DNA of 64,000 bases from Aricia agestis (taxonomy: Eukaryota > Arthropoda > Insecta > Lepidoptera > Lycaenidae), in assembly GCF_905147365.1 (NCBI RefSeq), contig NC_056423.1:12256501-12320500 (forward strand), written 5' to 3'. Shown here piece after piece: positions 54,413 through 64,000 of the stretch. A program made the translations under genes and the position numbers. The first letter of the stretch is position 1. Each line of letters opens with the position of its first letter. A model generated the notes under the pieces. That model searched no databases. It was not told the origin of the DNA and saw only the letters and a program-made list of their open reading frames with translations.

Positions 54413-54671
54413 TTTATTTGGCAAACCAATAACAATTAGAAACTGCATTGCAAGTTGCAACTATGGGAAATTGCCTGGGATATCTCAGACAGAGAGCGGT
54501 CAAGGGTTTTGTGTTCTTTGTGTTGTATTATGTTGTAGAATGCCTCCCGTGTGAGTATCTCTATATACTCACACAGGAGGAGTTCTGAATGTGTCAGAAT
54601 TGCTCCTCAGTCACACACTGACTGCTCCAACGCAAATGCTTCAATGCGTGACCACTCTGTCTGATAGGTCC
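54413..54671 (-). other. Possible polyadenylated 3' exon of an unidentified transcript
   Basis: On the minus strand there is an acceptor-like GTGGTCGTTTTAG|GGACC (exon from 54,671) and an open stretch reading TYQTEWSRIEAFALEQSVCD followed by TGA (54,609-54,607). About 190 bp further, AATAAA (54,418-54,413) sits in a plausible 3' UTR. I do not recognise the 20 residues. It could instead be a retroposed sequence or the tail of an unknown repeat. A 20-bp-arm hairpin (54,543-54,590; CCCGTGTGAGTA / TACTCACACAGG) lies in the putative UTR. Confidence 0.25.
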
Positions 54672-54699
54672 CTAAAACGACCACATCTTTTTAAAATGT

Positions 54700-55880
54700 A
54701 TAATACATGAGGACTTACTAAGGTCCTTATTACATTAAAATTTAAAATGTATTTTAAATTTTAATGTAATAATATAAAACTAATATTATTATTATTGAGG
54801 TACAAAAGAATTTTTGGTAATAATAATATAAGTTCCAATGAAAATATTATGTTTTATGAACAATAAGTATGTTTGTTTTGCAATTTTTGTTATGTCTTTT
54901 TGGAAAAAGTACTATAAGTAATGTAGGATTATATTTTTGAGTTTTAGTGACTATTCCCATTATATATTATATCATATTGTAGTCAAGAGAAGTTATAAAT
55001 GAAAAAGTGCATATGAGAATTTAGCTAATTTGGATTTTATATTATCAATGATTTAACTTTTCTAGTAGTTTAGGTGTATGTGTGTGTGTCAATATTTATT
55101 CGTGAATATACATGAATCTAAAGTTTCAAAGGTTGTGTTCTCAAAATTCTTGTTATTGAGAAAGTAATACCTTTGAATTTACCTCTTTCGTGCAGTGTTT
55201 ATCATGCATGGTTTACAAGGAAATAGTTTGTGAAATAACACAAAGACCTACTGCAATCAAAAGATTGTACGAAATGCTCCTAAGATAGGTTCCTAAGAAG
55301 TACATAGTAAGTCCTCATGTATTTTAAGTTTTAATTTAATATAAAACTAATACTTATTATTATTATTGAGGTAAGTACAAAAGTATTTTTGGTAATACAT
55401 AATAATATATGTTCCTATGATAATATTATGTTTTATGAACAATAAGTTCCATATGTTTGTTATGCAATTCTTATTAAGTAAGTCTTTTTTGGAAAAGTAC
55501 TATAATGTAGGTTTTTGTTTTTGAGTAAAATTTAGTGATTTACACTATTCCCATCATATAATACCATATTGTAGTCAAGAGAAGAAGTTATACTTAAATG
55601 AAAAAGTGCTCATATGAGAATTTAGCTAATTGGGATTCTATGATATTATCAATTATTTAACTTTTCTAGAAGTTTAGGTGTGTCAATGTTTATCCGGAGC
55701 ATGTTATACATACATCTAAAGTTTAAAAGGTTGTGTTCTGAAAATTCTTGTTAAAAGTAAGTAATATTGAATTTACCTCTTTGGTGCAGTGTTTATCATG
55801 CATATACCAATAATACTTCAGATTTACAAGGAAATAGTTTGTGAAATAACACAAAAACCTACAATGCAACTATAAGATTG
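54700..55880. repeat. Tandem duplication of about 580 bp
   Basis: Blocks recur in the same order in the two halves (about 54,737-55,260 and 55,320-55,880): AATATAAAACTAATA, ATTATTATTATTGAGGTA, AATATTATGTTTTATGAACA, ATATTGTAGTCAAGAGAAG, CATATGAGAATTTAGCTAAT, TTTAACTTTTCTAG, and GCAGTGTTTATCATGCAT. Many small indels suggest an old event. The first half also has a perfect 21-bp-arm palindrome at 54,728-54,771 that the second half lacks. Confidence 0.8.
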
Positions 55881-56641
55881 TACCTGTAGGTTTTTGGTGA
55901 AAATTCATACTTGTTTTACAGTAAGTAATTATACACAACACTTGTGTTCCTTATACCTTGTATGTGTTTCTTGTGTACTAAATCAATGTAGTCTTAGCTC
56001 ATCGCACAAATGCAAACCTTATTGTTGACTAGACATATAGGTATACTACACCTCACTTATGTTATTATTCTGAAACCTCACTAACACTAAATGGATTACT
56101 AAGGTCTCTACGTTTCTTATGTATCACTTCGTGATTAACTTGAGAATACCTACTTAATCGTTTTCCAAAAATTTGGACACTTCGAATGTTTAGTTTTTTG
56201 GTTTTAATAACGAATTATTTTCACTAAAATATATGCTATAGACTAAAATATAACTTATTAAGTAACTAACCAACTAAATAGCAATATAATTTAAGACTAA
56301 AAAGTATGTAATATTAATAAATAAAATTACTAAAATGTAAACTATTCAGTAAAAGCTACTCGTTGGTTGGTGTTTATTGAATTGCTGTATTTGACGTAAA
56401 AGCAAGCGAGCTTATGTCAGAAGTGTTGTCATGATTCGAAATTATTACTCAGTTAACAATGGAGAAGTGAGTTTTGTGTCACGTGACCACTGACTGGCTG
56501 GAAAATAGAGGTCATGGTACCAAAATGCGAGCCAGTCAGTATTCTGGCTGGCTTTAAGAGCTCATGATAGAGGGGCAGTAGGAAAATATACGCAACCTGG
56601 CACTCTCTATCTCGCCTAGGTTACCTACTTCCCATTTCCAC

Positions 56642-57370
56642 AAAAATTAAGATTGCTGAATCGCTGTTTCTGCCTACGCTTGATTATGCAGACGCTTGTT
56701 TTGTGAATCTAACAGAGCTCGAGCGTTTGCAGAATCTTGCTATGAGGTTCATATTCGGCCTTCGCAATTTCGACCACATCTCTGAATACCGCGCCCAGCT
56801 TAGGTGGTTGCCTATTCGTCTTCGACGGGATGCACGCGTACTATCTCTTCTATTTTCCATTATACACGACCCGTATTTACCTTCATATTTAAATCGCCGA
56901 GTGAGTGAGTTAACCGGAGGCCCAATCCCCTACCCTATTCCCTTTCCTACCCTCCCCTATTCCCTTCCCTTCCCTACCCTCCCTTATTACCCTATTCCCT
57001 CTTAAAAGGCCGGCAACGCACATGCAGCTCTTCTGATGCTGTGAGTGTCCATGGGCGACGGACGTTGCTTTCCATCAGGTGACCCGTTTGTTCGTTTGCC
57101 CCCTTATTTCATAAAAAAAAAAATCTTATTTCGACGGGCGGATCTTAAGGATTTAAGATCGGTGTCTAATTTGCTCTTAGAAATGCCTGTACATAACACC
57201 TAATTCTATGGTTCCCCCTTCACTATTACTGGAATATAACTTTGGAATGCCTTACCTAGAGATATAAAAATGACTAAAACTTTAAGTCGGTTTAAGACCT
57301 TGGTCAAGCACCACTTTCTTACTATTGCTAATAATGCTAATTGCTCCACTTAAATTTCCTGGCTATCGAT
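56642..57370 (+). pseudogene. CR1-like LINE reverse transcriptase C-terminus, interrupted by a SINE
   Basis: Plus-strand frame reads KIKIAESLFLPTLDYADACF, VNLTELERLQNLAMRFIFGL, RNFDHISEYRAQLRWLPIRL and RRDARVLSLLFSIIHDPYLP SYLN. It resumes after the SINE (56,894-57,122) as ILFRRADLKDLRSVSN and, with stops, LWNALPRDIKMTKTLSRFKT LVKHHF. The LERLQN..RFIFGL..HIS.YR..L.WLPI.LRR and LWN.LP....S...FK signatures are those of non-LTR (CR1/Jockey-type) reverse transcriptases. The catalytic palm is absent (5' truncated), and the remainder has at least two stop codons, so it is dead. Confidence 0.85.
56894..57122 (+). mobile_element. 5'-truncated SINE inside the LINE pseudogene
   Basis: Starts at GCCGAGTGAGTGAG, so the ACGTGGGAGAGCC head is missing, and runs through the pyrimidine run and GGCCGGCAACGCACATGCAG to CCCCCTTATTTCATA and an A-run. 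AAATC occurs at both borders (56,889-56,893 and the end of the A-run), a possible short target duplication. The 5' truncation is expected of target-primed reverse transcription. Confidence 0.8.
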
Positions 57371-57443
57371 ACAATTATTTATAATTATTATTTATCTATT
57401 GATAAAATATCACAATTACATAAAAATGTAAATGTACTTTGTT

Positions 57444-57508
57444 ATAAATTATTTATGTTCGTATGTATGTATTTTAGATTAATATTTATTATGTAAGTAT
57501 ATGTGTAT
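57444..57508. repeat. Left copy of a 65-bp direct repeat flanking a SINE
   Basis: Starts ATAAATTATTTATGTTCGTA and ends AAGTATATGTGTAT. The right copy at 57,838-57,902 has the same length with about four substitutions and no gap. The SINE lies exactly between them. Confidence 0.9.
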
Positions 57509-57837
57509 TTTTTTTTATGAAATAAGGGGGCTAACGAGCAAACGGGTCACCTGATGGAAAGCAACTTCCGTTGCCCATGGACACTCGCAGCATCAGAAGA
57601 GCTGCAAGTGCGTTGCCGGCCTTTTAAGAGGGAATAGGGTAATAGGGGAGGGTAGGGAAGGGAAGGGAATAGTTGAGGGTAGGGAAAGAAATAAGGTAGG
57701 GGTTAGGGGATTGGGCCTCCGGTAAACTCACTCGGCGAAACACAGCGAAAGCGCTGTTTCACGCCGGTTTTCTGTGAGAACGTGGTATTTATCCGGTCGA
57801 GCCGGCCCATTCGTGCCGAAGCATGGCTCTCCCACGT
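57509..57837 (-). mobile_element. SINE with LINE-derived tail, bounded by 65-bp direct repeats
   Basis: Complete on the minus strand: head ACGTGGGAGAGCCATGC, GGGCCGGCTCGACCGG, GAAACAGCGCTTTCGCTG, a shortened GAGTGAG, a long pyrimidine run, GGCCGGCAACGCACTTGCAG, CCCCCTTATTTCAT and an A-run. It sits in the 3' flank of the CR1-like LINE pseudogene. Confidence 0.88.
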
Positions 57838-57902
57838 ATAAATTATTTATGTTCGTATGTATGTATTTTAGATCAATATTTATTACTTATGTATATGTGT
57901 AT
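57838..57902. repeat. Right copy of the 65-bp direct repeat flanking a SINE
   Basis: ATAAATTATTTATGTTCGTA .. TATGTATATGTGTAT, following directly after the SINE head. See the left copy at 57,444-57,508. Confidence 0.9.
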
Positions 57903-57957
57903 GTGTTTATTTATTTATATTATGTACTTTACTACATATATTTTATATAGGTTAAAC

Positions 57958-58230
57958 TGCAGCTATCCCCAACCCGCGGCCCGCGGGCCGCATTCGGGCC
58001 GCCGCACCCGCGCCGGGACTTTATCTGTGGCCCGCGTTATGTTAAAGCATTTTAAAATTCAAGCCCACCGGATAAAATAATGTAAAGTCGTCGTGAAAGT
58101 CGTGGTTCCACTTTTAAATAATTAATTTTGAAGAACGTTATTTTTTAACCCTAAAATTTTTGTTGCGGCCCGCGACACCAAGACCAAAACATGTTTGTGG
58201 CCCGATTGAAAAAAAGGTTGGGGACCACTG
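57958..58230. mobile_element. hAT-like MITE, second copy
   Basis: CAGCTATCCCCAACCCGCGG at the left and AAAGGTTGGGGACCACTG at the right. The GGCCCGCGGGCCGC palindrome and the AGCCCACCGGATAAAATAA, GTTCCACTTTTAAATAATTA and GTTGCGGCCCGCGACACCA blocks are shared with 47,502-47,738. Flanks GGTTAAAC and GGCTAAAG agree at 6 of 8 positions, an eroded target duplication. Confidence 0.75.
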
Positions 58231-60823
58231 GGCTAAAGTATGGATTCATCTAAGTACCCCATCACAATTCACAGTGGCTATAGTGAGTACCATCCCAATG
58301 TCCACTATACAGTATAAATTCAGTCCCAGCCCCCAGGGTACACTACTGCATAGTAGTACCACTATAAATTCACTGTCAGGACCACGTCCGACCGCCTTAA
58401 TCAACCAGAAACGCTGCTGAACTGGACTAAGTCATGGGATATGGTCACAACAACTCACAAGCTGAAGCGATTTCCATAAAATTTAATAAGTGACGCTTAG
58501 AGGATTGAACAGAAGGTTAAATGGTAAATATTAGTACAGCGAAAAAATACTTCCAATAATAATGACAAAAAAGACAATCATGAAAACTTTTATATTAATT
58601 TCAATCCAATTCATTATTATTCTTGAAATAAATTGGCCAAATTGTTTAATTTTAACAAAAAATCGAATACAAAACCCAATAAGACTTCAACGTTAGCCCA
58701 TAAAAAGGCACGTTCACCACTATGCTTGCGAAGCTGCCGGTACATAATCGACGTCCATTATAAGCAATTACAGACAAAGGCGAACGTTCGTATTCGTTTT
58801 TGTACATCATAGGTCTACGTTGTGTAACAATTGGCCTTGAACAAAAATTATATTACAACCGGCCATCTTTACTAAAACGCACCCGCATACCGCAACGCTT
58901 ATGAAATCGCGCGATCCATGTCACCGCCCTACAGAATTTCGCTCGCTGCTCGTAAATTCATAATTAAATAACAAACTACGGCTTTATGAGAGCTTCATTA
59001 ATTTTTTCCTACGCCCCCTCTACGCCCCCTACGTCCCCTTGGTCTCCTCATCGCCCCTTGCGACTGTGGACGGGGAACAAATATAATTATCTACATTGTA
59101 CGATGATAATGGAAGCCAATATACTTCAATTATGGCTACCGAGGACTTGATGTTGAATATTTTAGACTAATTTTATACGATAGGTATAATTTTATTTATA
59201 TTCATTATAGAATTATATTTCATTTTGATCTAAATATATCGGCTGGATCGGATGGATGGCAATAATACAGGTAGGTATGTTAAGTATTAATCTTGCAATA
59301 AACAAATTCTAATCAATAATTGAAATAGGTATTTTAAAGTTAGTCTAAAAATCTGTAAAGTTTGAGCACAAATTACTAATTAGTTACTACGTAACTTTTA
59401 GGCTTAGCTAATCTAAACCTACAAAAGGTATTAAACTAGAATACTAGAATTGGCGTGTAAAGTATTGACGCATTACAAAAAACTTCGCTATTGCTAAAGA
59501 CAGTAACGGGAGGACGTCAAACTGCCTCTCAGGTGACACTATAAAATAGAGGCATTAAGGCCCTTCCCCTATGGAGATTCCGTAATTTACCCTATTTAGA
59601 GCCTTCAGCCTTATAAACTCATAATTTAAAAGCTGCAAAGTTCTAACAAAAATATAGCAATAATCTTCAGTGTATCAACATTCCTTTCCCTGGTTTAAAT
59701 TTTCTATATTTGTTTTATTTTAATTATGATATTAGCTTCCAAAGTAATACCAATTTTTTAAAATTGAAGCATGCTTCAGCATCTCCCTAGTATTTACAAA
59801 TTACGTTTATTTGAAACACACGACAATAGATAGACAATTTCATTAACTACACTACTTACTAACTAAAACGGGGAACGTTTTAAATGTTTTTTAGATCAAT
59901 TCTGTACTAAGGTAAAAAAATAGGATTTTTCTGCGATCTCGGCAACGCGTCAAATGTAAGTATGGTCAAGGTCGTTTGCTCGAACTCCAAACTCCAATGA
60001 AAATGTTCCAATAAATTCTACACCCTCCACCCATCCTGTATGTTCATTGTTCACATACCAGTTACCACAAAATAAAAGTCAAACAGAGGTGCGGATGTTT
60101 AACTTACACAAACTGTAAATTCAAACAAATTAACAAACTAAAATTAATATTCAAAAGCTCACAGCTAGAAACTACGCTCAATAATATTAACGCGATTAAT
60201 TCGCCCAAACAAATCAAATCATATCTCCCTTTGGACACAGAATGTATTAAATTGTTTGGACAAACAAATGGGGTAAAGGCGCGGTGCCAGTGACAGCGGG
60301 TGAGGTTAAAACGTAAAATTGCTAAGATCATGGCTTTTTACTTTTAAATTCAAACTATTTTTAACAATAAAGTAAAAAGAAATAAAACTTCACAGTGGTT
60401 ATAAGTATAAAAGACTTAAGTGTTCATTACAAAATTAGGTAGTAAAGGACAAAGTTATTTTGTAATCGCTTTGCTTCTTTGAAGGAAATCTAAAATTGTA
60501 TTTGTATAATGTTTTCTACTACATAAAGTAATGCTTTGTAATTTCTTAAAAATACAGTGCTTGTAATATTTGAACGAATAAAGTTTATAAAACTAGTATT
60601 TATGGTATACTTTGACGCTACCCGCTCCGCCCATGTCCCCGCTATCAGTGGGACCAAACACAAACCCGGAAGCGCTTAGTTATCGGTTATAAAATTAAAC
60701 ATTTCATGAAATTAATTTTGCCAGTGCAGCGCAGATTTTGAACTGACTTCCAAAAAGGAGTAGGTCATAAAATTTCTATATAATTTGAATTGGCTTTTTC
60801 ACATGCATTGTCATAATATTTGG
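58231..60823. other. Sequence without recognised gene
   Basis: 2.6 kb, AT-rich. It includes a local CTACGCCCCCTCTACGCCCC CTACGTCCCC short repeat at 59,009-59,040. Open frames here (for example minus 60,104-60,331) show no domain. Confidence 0.4.
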
Positions 60824-61157
60824 GTTATTTTTTTTTTTTTTTATGAAATAAGGGGGCAAACGAGCAAACGGGTCACCTGATGGAAAGCAACTTCCATCGC
60901 CCATGGACACTCGCAGCATCAGAAGAGCTGCAAGTGCGTTGCCGGCCTTTTAAGAGGGAATAGGTTAATATACTAAGGAAGGGAAGGGAATAGGGGAGGG
61001 TAGAGAGGGGAATAGGGTAGGGGATTGGGCCTCCGGTAAACTCACTCACTCGAGAAACACAGCGCAAGTGCTGTTTCACGCCGGTTTTCTGTGAGAACGT
61101 GGTATTTCTCCGGTCGAGCCGGCCCATTCGTGCCGAAGCATGGCTCTCCCACGTATA
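60824..61157 (-). mobile_element. SINE with LINE-derived tail
   Basis: Full order on the minus strand, with a long A-run (as a T-run at 60,828-60,842). GAAACAGCACTTGCGCTG and GAGTGAGTGAG are intact. A scrap of the GTGTAAC MITE follows at about 61,170-61,265. Confidence 0.88.
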
Positions 61158-61379
61158 AGTTAGTTAAATTGTGATTGAGTACATTATGGTGTACGTATGT
61201 GTCCCTTCGTTCGAGTTCACTGTGAAAGTAGGGGCAGCGAAAGACTTAATAGTGAATTTTCTGAGAAATACCCAACGTAATACCTAAACCCTTTATAATA
61301 TTAGTATAGATTATATTATGTATTAATACTTGTAAGCATATTATAATTGTTGCTGTCTATGTGTCTCTATAATGACGTA

Positions 61380-61500
61380 CCACCTAACTCCACAAGTTCG
61401 GTGAATGTGGAAGTTGGTCTGTCAATCACTGTCCACATTAATTAGGGTCGCGGGTTCGATTCCCGGTGAATAGTTAAAATAACTTCGCACGTGGTTGAAG
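61380..61500 (+). mobile_element. tRNA-like SINE remnant
   Basis: GGTCGCGGGTTCGATTCCCGG (61,446-61,466) is a perfect tRNA-type B box with flanking stem bases. I see no acceptable A box or acceptor stem at the right distance, so it is not a tRNA gene. Probably a tRNA-derived SINE remnant. Confidence 0.45.
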
Positions 61501-61613
61501 TTCGGGAGAAATTCTGAATATTTGATACATTAGCTTTCGCTTTGTAATGTTTTTGTCTGTCTGTTACGAAATCTCGTCTTTATAGTTTCGAATTTTAGTA
61601 CTTTAATATACTA

Positions 61614-61912
61614 GACGTTCCGCGCAGCTTCGCCCTTCCTCACCTCCATCCTTCACGTGGTCTACTTTTTATCTGTGCCAAATAACAGAAAAATTGCTCC
61701 AGTAGTTCGTGAGATAAGCCCTTTCAAATAATTTCCCCCGTTTTTTCCACATTCTCCTCTATTTCTTTGCTCCTATTAGTCTTAGCGTGATAAAATATAG
61801 CCTATAACCTACCTTGATAAATGGGCTATCTAACACTGAAAGAATATTTCAAATCGGACCAGTAGTTCCTGAGATTAGCGCGTTCAAACAAACAAACAAA
61901 CCGCTTTATAAT
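61614..61912 (-). mobile_element. CTAGACGTTCCGCGC repeat, copy 1
   Basis: Starts CTAGACGTTCCGCGCAGCTT CGCCC and ends with CCAGTAGTTCCTGAGATTAG, CGCGTTCAAACAAACAAACA and TTTATAATATTATATATA. A reverse copy lies at 63,250-63,543 and fragments at 43,665 and 41,160-41,290. Confidence 0.6.
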
Positions 61913-61916
61913 ATTA

Positions 61917-61992
61917 TATATATAAAAATCAATTGCTGTTCGTTAGTCTCGCTAAAACTCGAGAACGGCTGAACGGATTTATCTTATCTTGG
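61917..61992 (+). repeat. Identical 76-bp repeat, left copy
   Basis: TATATATAAAAATCAATTGC .. GTTAGTCTCGCTAAAACTCG .. ACGGATTTATCTTATCTTGG. The same 76 bp recur at 62,397-62,472, exactly 480 bp later. Confidence 0.85.
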
Positions 61993-62275
61993 TCTTGAAT
62001 TATTCGTGGAGGTCTAGGGAAGGTTTAAAAGGTGAGAAAAATTCGAATAATTGCCGGGAAAATCCTCAAAACAGCATTTTTCTATTTCCCATACAAACGT
62101 TTTCTAAATAAAATGGAGAGTCAATTTGTAATTTATTACCGCTGCATAAAGTTCAAATTCGCGTGCGCGTTGGAGGACCTAATATCGCGTTCTGAAACTC
62201 AACAAAAGTGAAAGTGAATCGCGAACGCGACAAAATTGCATAGTCTCAAAATACATAGTACATAAATAAACACAA

Positions 62276-62362
62276 TTTTAGCTAACTTCAGTTGTTACTC
62301 TGTCCGATTATTTTTTTATTTTAGCTAACTTAAGTTGTTACTCTGTCCGATTATTTTTTTAA
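62276..62362. repeat. Short tandem duplication
   Basis: A unit of about 48 bp containing TAGCTAACTTAAGTTGTTAC and TCTGTCCGATTATTTTTTTA occurs twice head to tail, with one substitution in the first unit. Confidence 0.8.
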
Positions 62363-62396
62363 TAAGACTATATAGAAATCGAAAGATAAATCTATA

Positions 62397-62472
62397 TATA
62401 TATAAAAATCAATTGCTGTTCGTTAGTCTCGCTAAAACTCGAGAACGGCTGAACGGATTTATCTTATCTTGG
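62397..62472 (+). repeat. Identical 76-bp repeat, right copy
   Basis: See 61,917-61,992. The sequence after this copy (CCAATTTTGATGAAATTTTTT) differs from that after the left copy, so only the first part of the element is shared. Confidence 0.85.
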
Positions 62473-63162
62473 CCAATTTTGATGAAATTTTTTGTGTGTG
62501 TTCGTGGAGATTCGAGAATGGTTTAGATTTACAGTTTGGTCTACTGGAAAATGTTTTTTCAATTAATTTCTTATTTATAAGGAGTTGTTGATTTTGGAAT
62601 GTTTTACATTAGATCCGGAGGACGGCGTTATCATCGCATTCAATATTATTCTATTTCAATTTTAGTTTGTCCTGACAGATGGTGCTACGATTAATTTGAA
62701 AAAAATTTTGTTATTCAATTCATGTGCTGATTAAAATATTAAATAAATTTAACACATAGGCTACAATTTTAACCGACTTTCAAAATGGGGGAGGTGTTAT
62801 GTTCGTTTTCTTATATTCAACGATTACTCCGCCGTTGGTTAACCGATTTTCAAAATTTTTCTTTTGGTATATAGGGTATCATCCCAATTTGGTATTATAT
62901 TCAGAAAAGTGATGATCTGATGAAGGATCCATAAGTAATCGAGGGAACTCCTCAAAACTTATAGGGAAACATATGGTGACTTCGGTTTCGTGAGAAGTAT
63001 TCTAAGCATATGCTACCAACAAGTAAGATTTTGCACCGAGATATACCTGGTATACTGTGGTTCGGAAGGTGCTGAGAGAATTCCTGATTCTTTATAGATA
63101 CAAGTTTGGGAGTTTCGGCGTTGTTTTAAGAACAGAAAGCATATGCTACTATGCAAATTACA

Positions 63163-63190
63163 TTCTTCATCATCATCATCATCATCATCA
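63163..63190. repeat. (ATC)n microsatellite
   Basis: Eight to nine CAT/ATC units in a row. Confidence 0.9.
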
Positions 63191-63249
63191 CTACCATATC
63201 ATAGTCTTTTAGATCGAGACTCGAGTTTGTCAAGCGATACTTAAAAAAA

Positions 63250-63543
63250 ATCTATATCTACCTAATATTATAAACCTGAAGAGTATGTTTGCTTGAACGC
63301 GTCAATCTCAGAAACTACAGGTCCGATTTAAAAACTTATCTCAGTGTTAGATAGATCATTTATCGAGTAAGACTCATCATTTATCGAGAAGGTTATATTA
63401 TATTATTACTCTAAGACTAATACGACAGAAGAAACTCAGGAAAATGTGGGAAAAACGGGGGAAATATTTTTTATGGGAAAATGTACCTACGGATTCTGTA
63501 AAATTTCTAATTTACGCGGGCGAAGCCGCGCGGGACATCTAGT
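63250..63543 (+). mobile_element. CTAGACGTTCCGCGC repeat, copy 2, reverse
   Basis: ATCTACCTAATATTATAAAC, GCTTGAACGCGTCAATCTCA, GAAACTACAGGTCCGATTTA .. GCGGGCGAAGCCGCGCGGGA CATCTAG. An internal phrase (ATCATTTATCGAG) is duplicated at 63,356 and 63,378. Confidence 0.6.
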
Positions 63544-63675
63544 AATATTATATTTATAATAACAACAATAGTATAGGATAATGACGTCTGCAATACTATT
63601 TGATTGACGGTTTTAAATGACATATTTTGCCACGTGTTTTTTCTTCGACAATTCGACAATTGACACGAAAGACTG

Positions 63676-63821
63676 AGGTCTAATTTCATCAACGATTGTT
63701 AAAGTTAATGCTCGAATAAGTATCATGTTACCTCTTTCGTTTTTCTTATGAATGAAAGAGAAGACATGACATTTTAACAAGCTGTTAACAGTAACAGACG
63801 TTGATGAAATCGGGCCTTAAG
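63676..63821. mobile_element. GCCC-ATTTCA MITE, second copy
   Basis: AGGTCTAATTTCATCAACG and CGTTGATGAAATCGGGCCTTA are inverted ends. AATGAAAGAGAAGACATGAC matches the internal TCTTCTCTTTCATTCATATG of the copy at 31,673-31,812 in reverse. Confidence 0.7.
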
Positions 63822-64000
63822 GTAGCTTGCGCAAGCCGCAAGCGATCGCGATAAAATCCAGAAAGCACCTTTACGGCTACACAGCTGCGCCTTACGCCTG
63901 TTAGTTGGTGCTAGGAAATAAAAGTGTTGGAAAATACTAATCCATGGACACATTTCAAAAACACGTACACCAGGCAGATTCTCGTGTGGGTTGAGTTTGG

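Noticed and set aside
60873..61127. Conserved-looking protein LLKGRQRTCSSSDAASVHG seen in many places
   Set aside because: It is the translated tail of the SINE/LINE family, derived from the LINE C-terminus, and not a host gene.
61446..61466. Possible tRNA gene (GGTCGCGGGTTCGATTCCCGG)
   Set aside because: Only the T-arm region is present; no acceptor stem, anticodon arm or A box at the proper distance.

Overview
The window looks like nuclear DNA of an insect, most probably a butterfly or moth. It is AT-rich and has short GC-rich exons with standard GT-AG introns. It is packed with repeat families typical of Lepidoptera: SINEs ending in a CR1-like LINE tail, CTAG-ending Helitron-like elements with (CAGA)n microsatellites, and many fold-back MITEs. 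I see no bacterial genes, no rRNA, no complete tRNA gene and no CRISPR array.

The one gene I can name with confidence is dystrophin (Dys), on the minus strand. Seven internal exons lie between 56 and 6,087 and encode, in order, the last spectrin-type repeat, the hinge, the WW domain and most of the EF-hand-like region. A candidate initiating exon lies about 25 kb upstream at 30,940-31,065. All eight pieces join in one open frame of 392 codons with matching splice phases. This fits a short dystrophin isoform driven by an internal promoter, comparable in layout to fly Dp117 or vertebrate Dp116. The gene runs off the left edge, so the rest of the EF/ZZ region and the C-terminal coiled coil are outside the window. 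The intron between exons at 2,883 and 3,252 holds a decayed, stop-containing copy of the neighbouring EF-hand exon.

Region 6.1-30.9 kb is the first intron of the short isoform. It is almost entirely layered transposable elements: SINEs, LINE tails, a 950-bp fold-back flanked by TTAA, several fold-backs with TA flanks, and nested Helitron-like pieces. Region 31.1-33.7 kb, directly upstream of the presumed promoter, is a composite Helitron-like block that is also present at 14.3-15.7 kb. Region 33.7-54.4 kb has no recognisable exon and continues the repeat mosaic, including a 1.05-kb repeat also found inverted at 1.3-2.4 kb, and a hAT-like MITE with a perfect 8-bp target duplication nested inside another MITE. 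Around 54.4-54.7 kb there may be the polyadenylated 3' end of an unidentified minus-strand transcript, next to a tandem duplication of about 580 bp. Region 56.6-58.2 kb holds a dead CR1-like reverse transcriptase tail interrupted by one SINE and followed by a second SINE flanked by an unusually long (65 bp) direct repeat.

I see no clear case of an entirely new multi-gene system. The strongest leads are the decayed EF-hand exon copy, the internal dystrophin promoter exon with an ATG-TAA start-stop upstream ORF, the 65-bp duplication around a SINE, and nested insertions that can be read as empty and filled sites.
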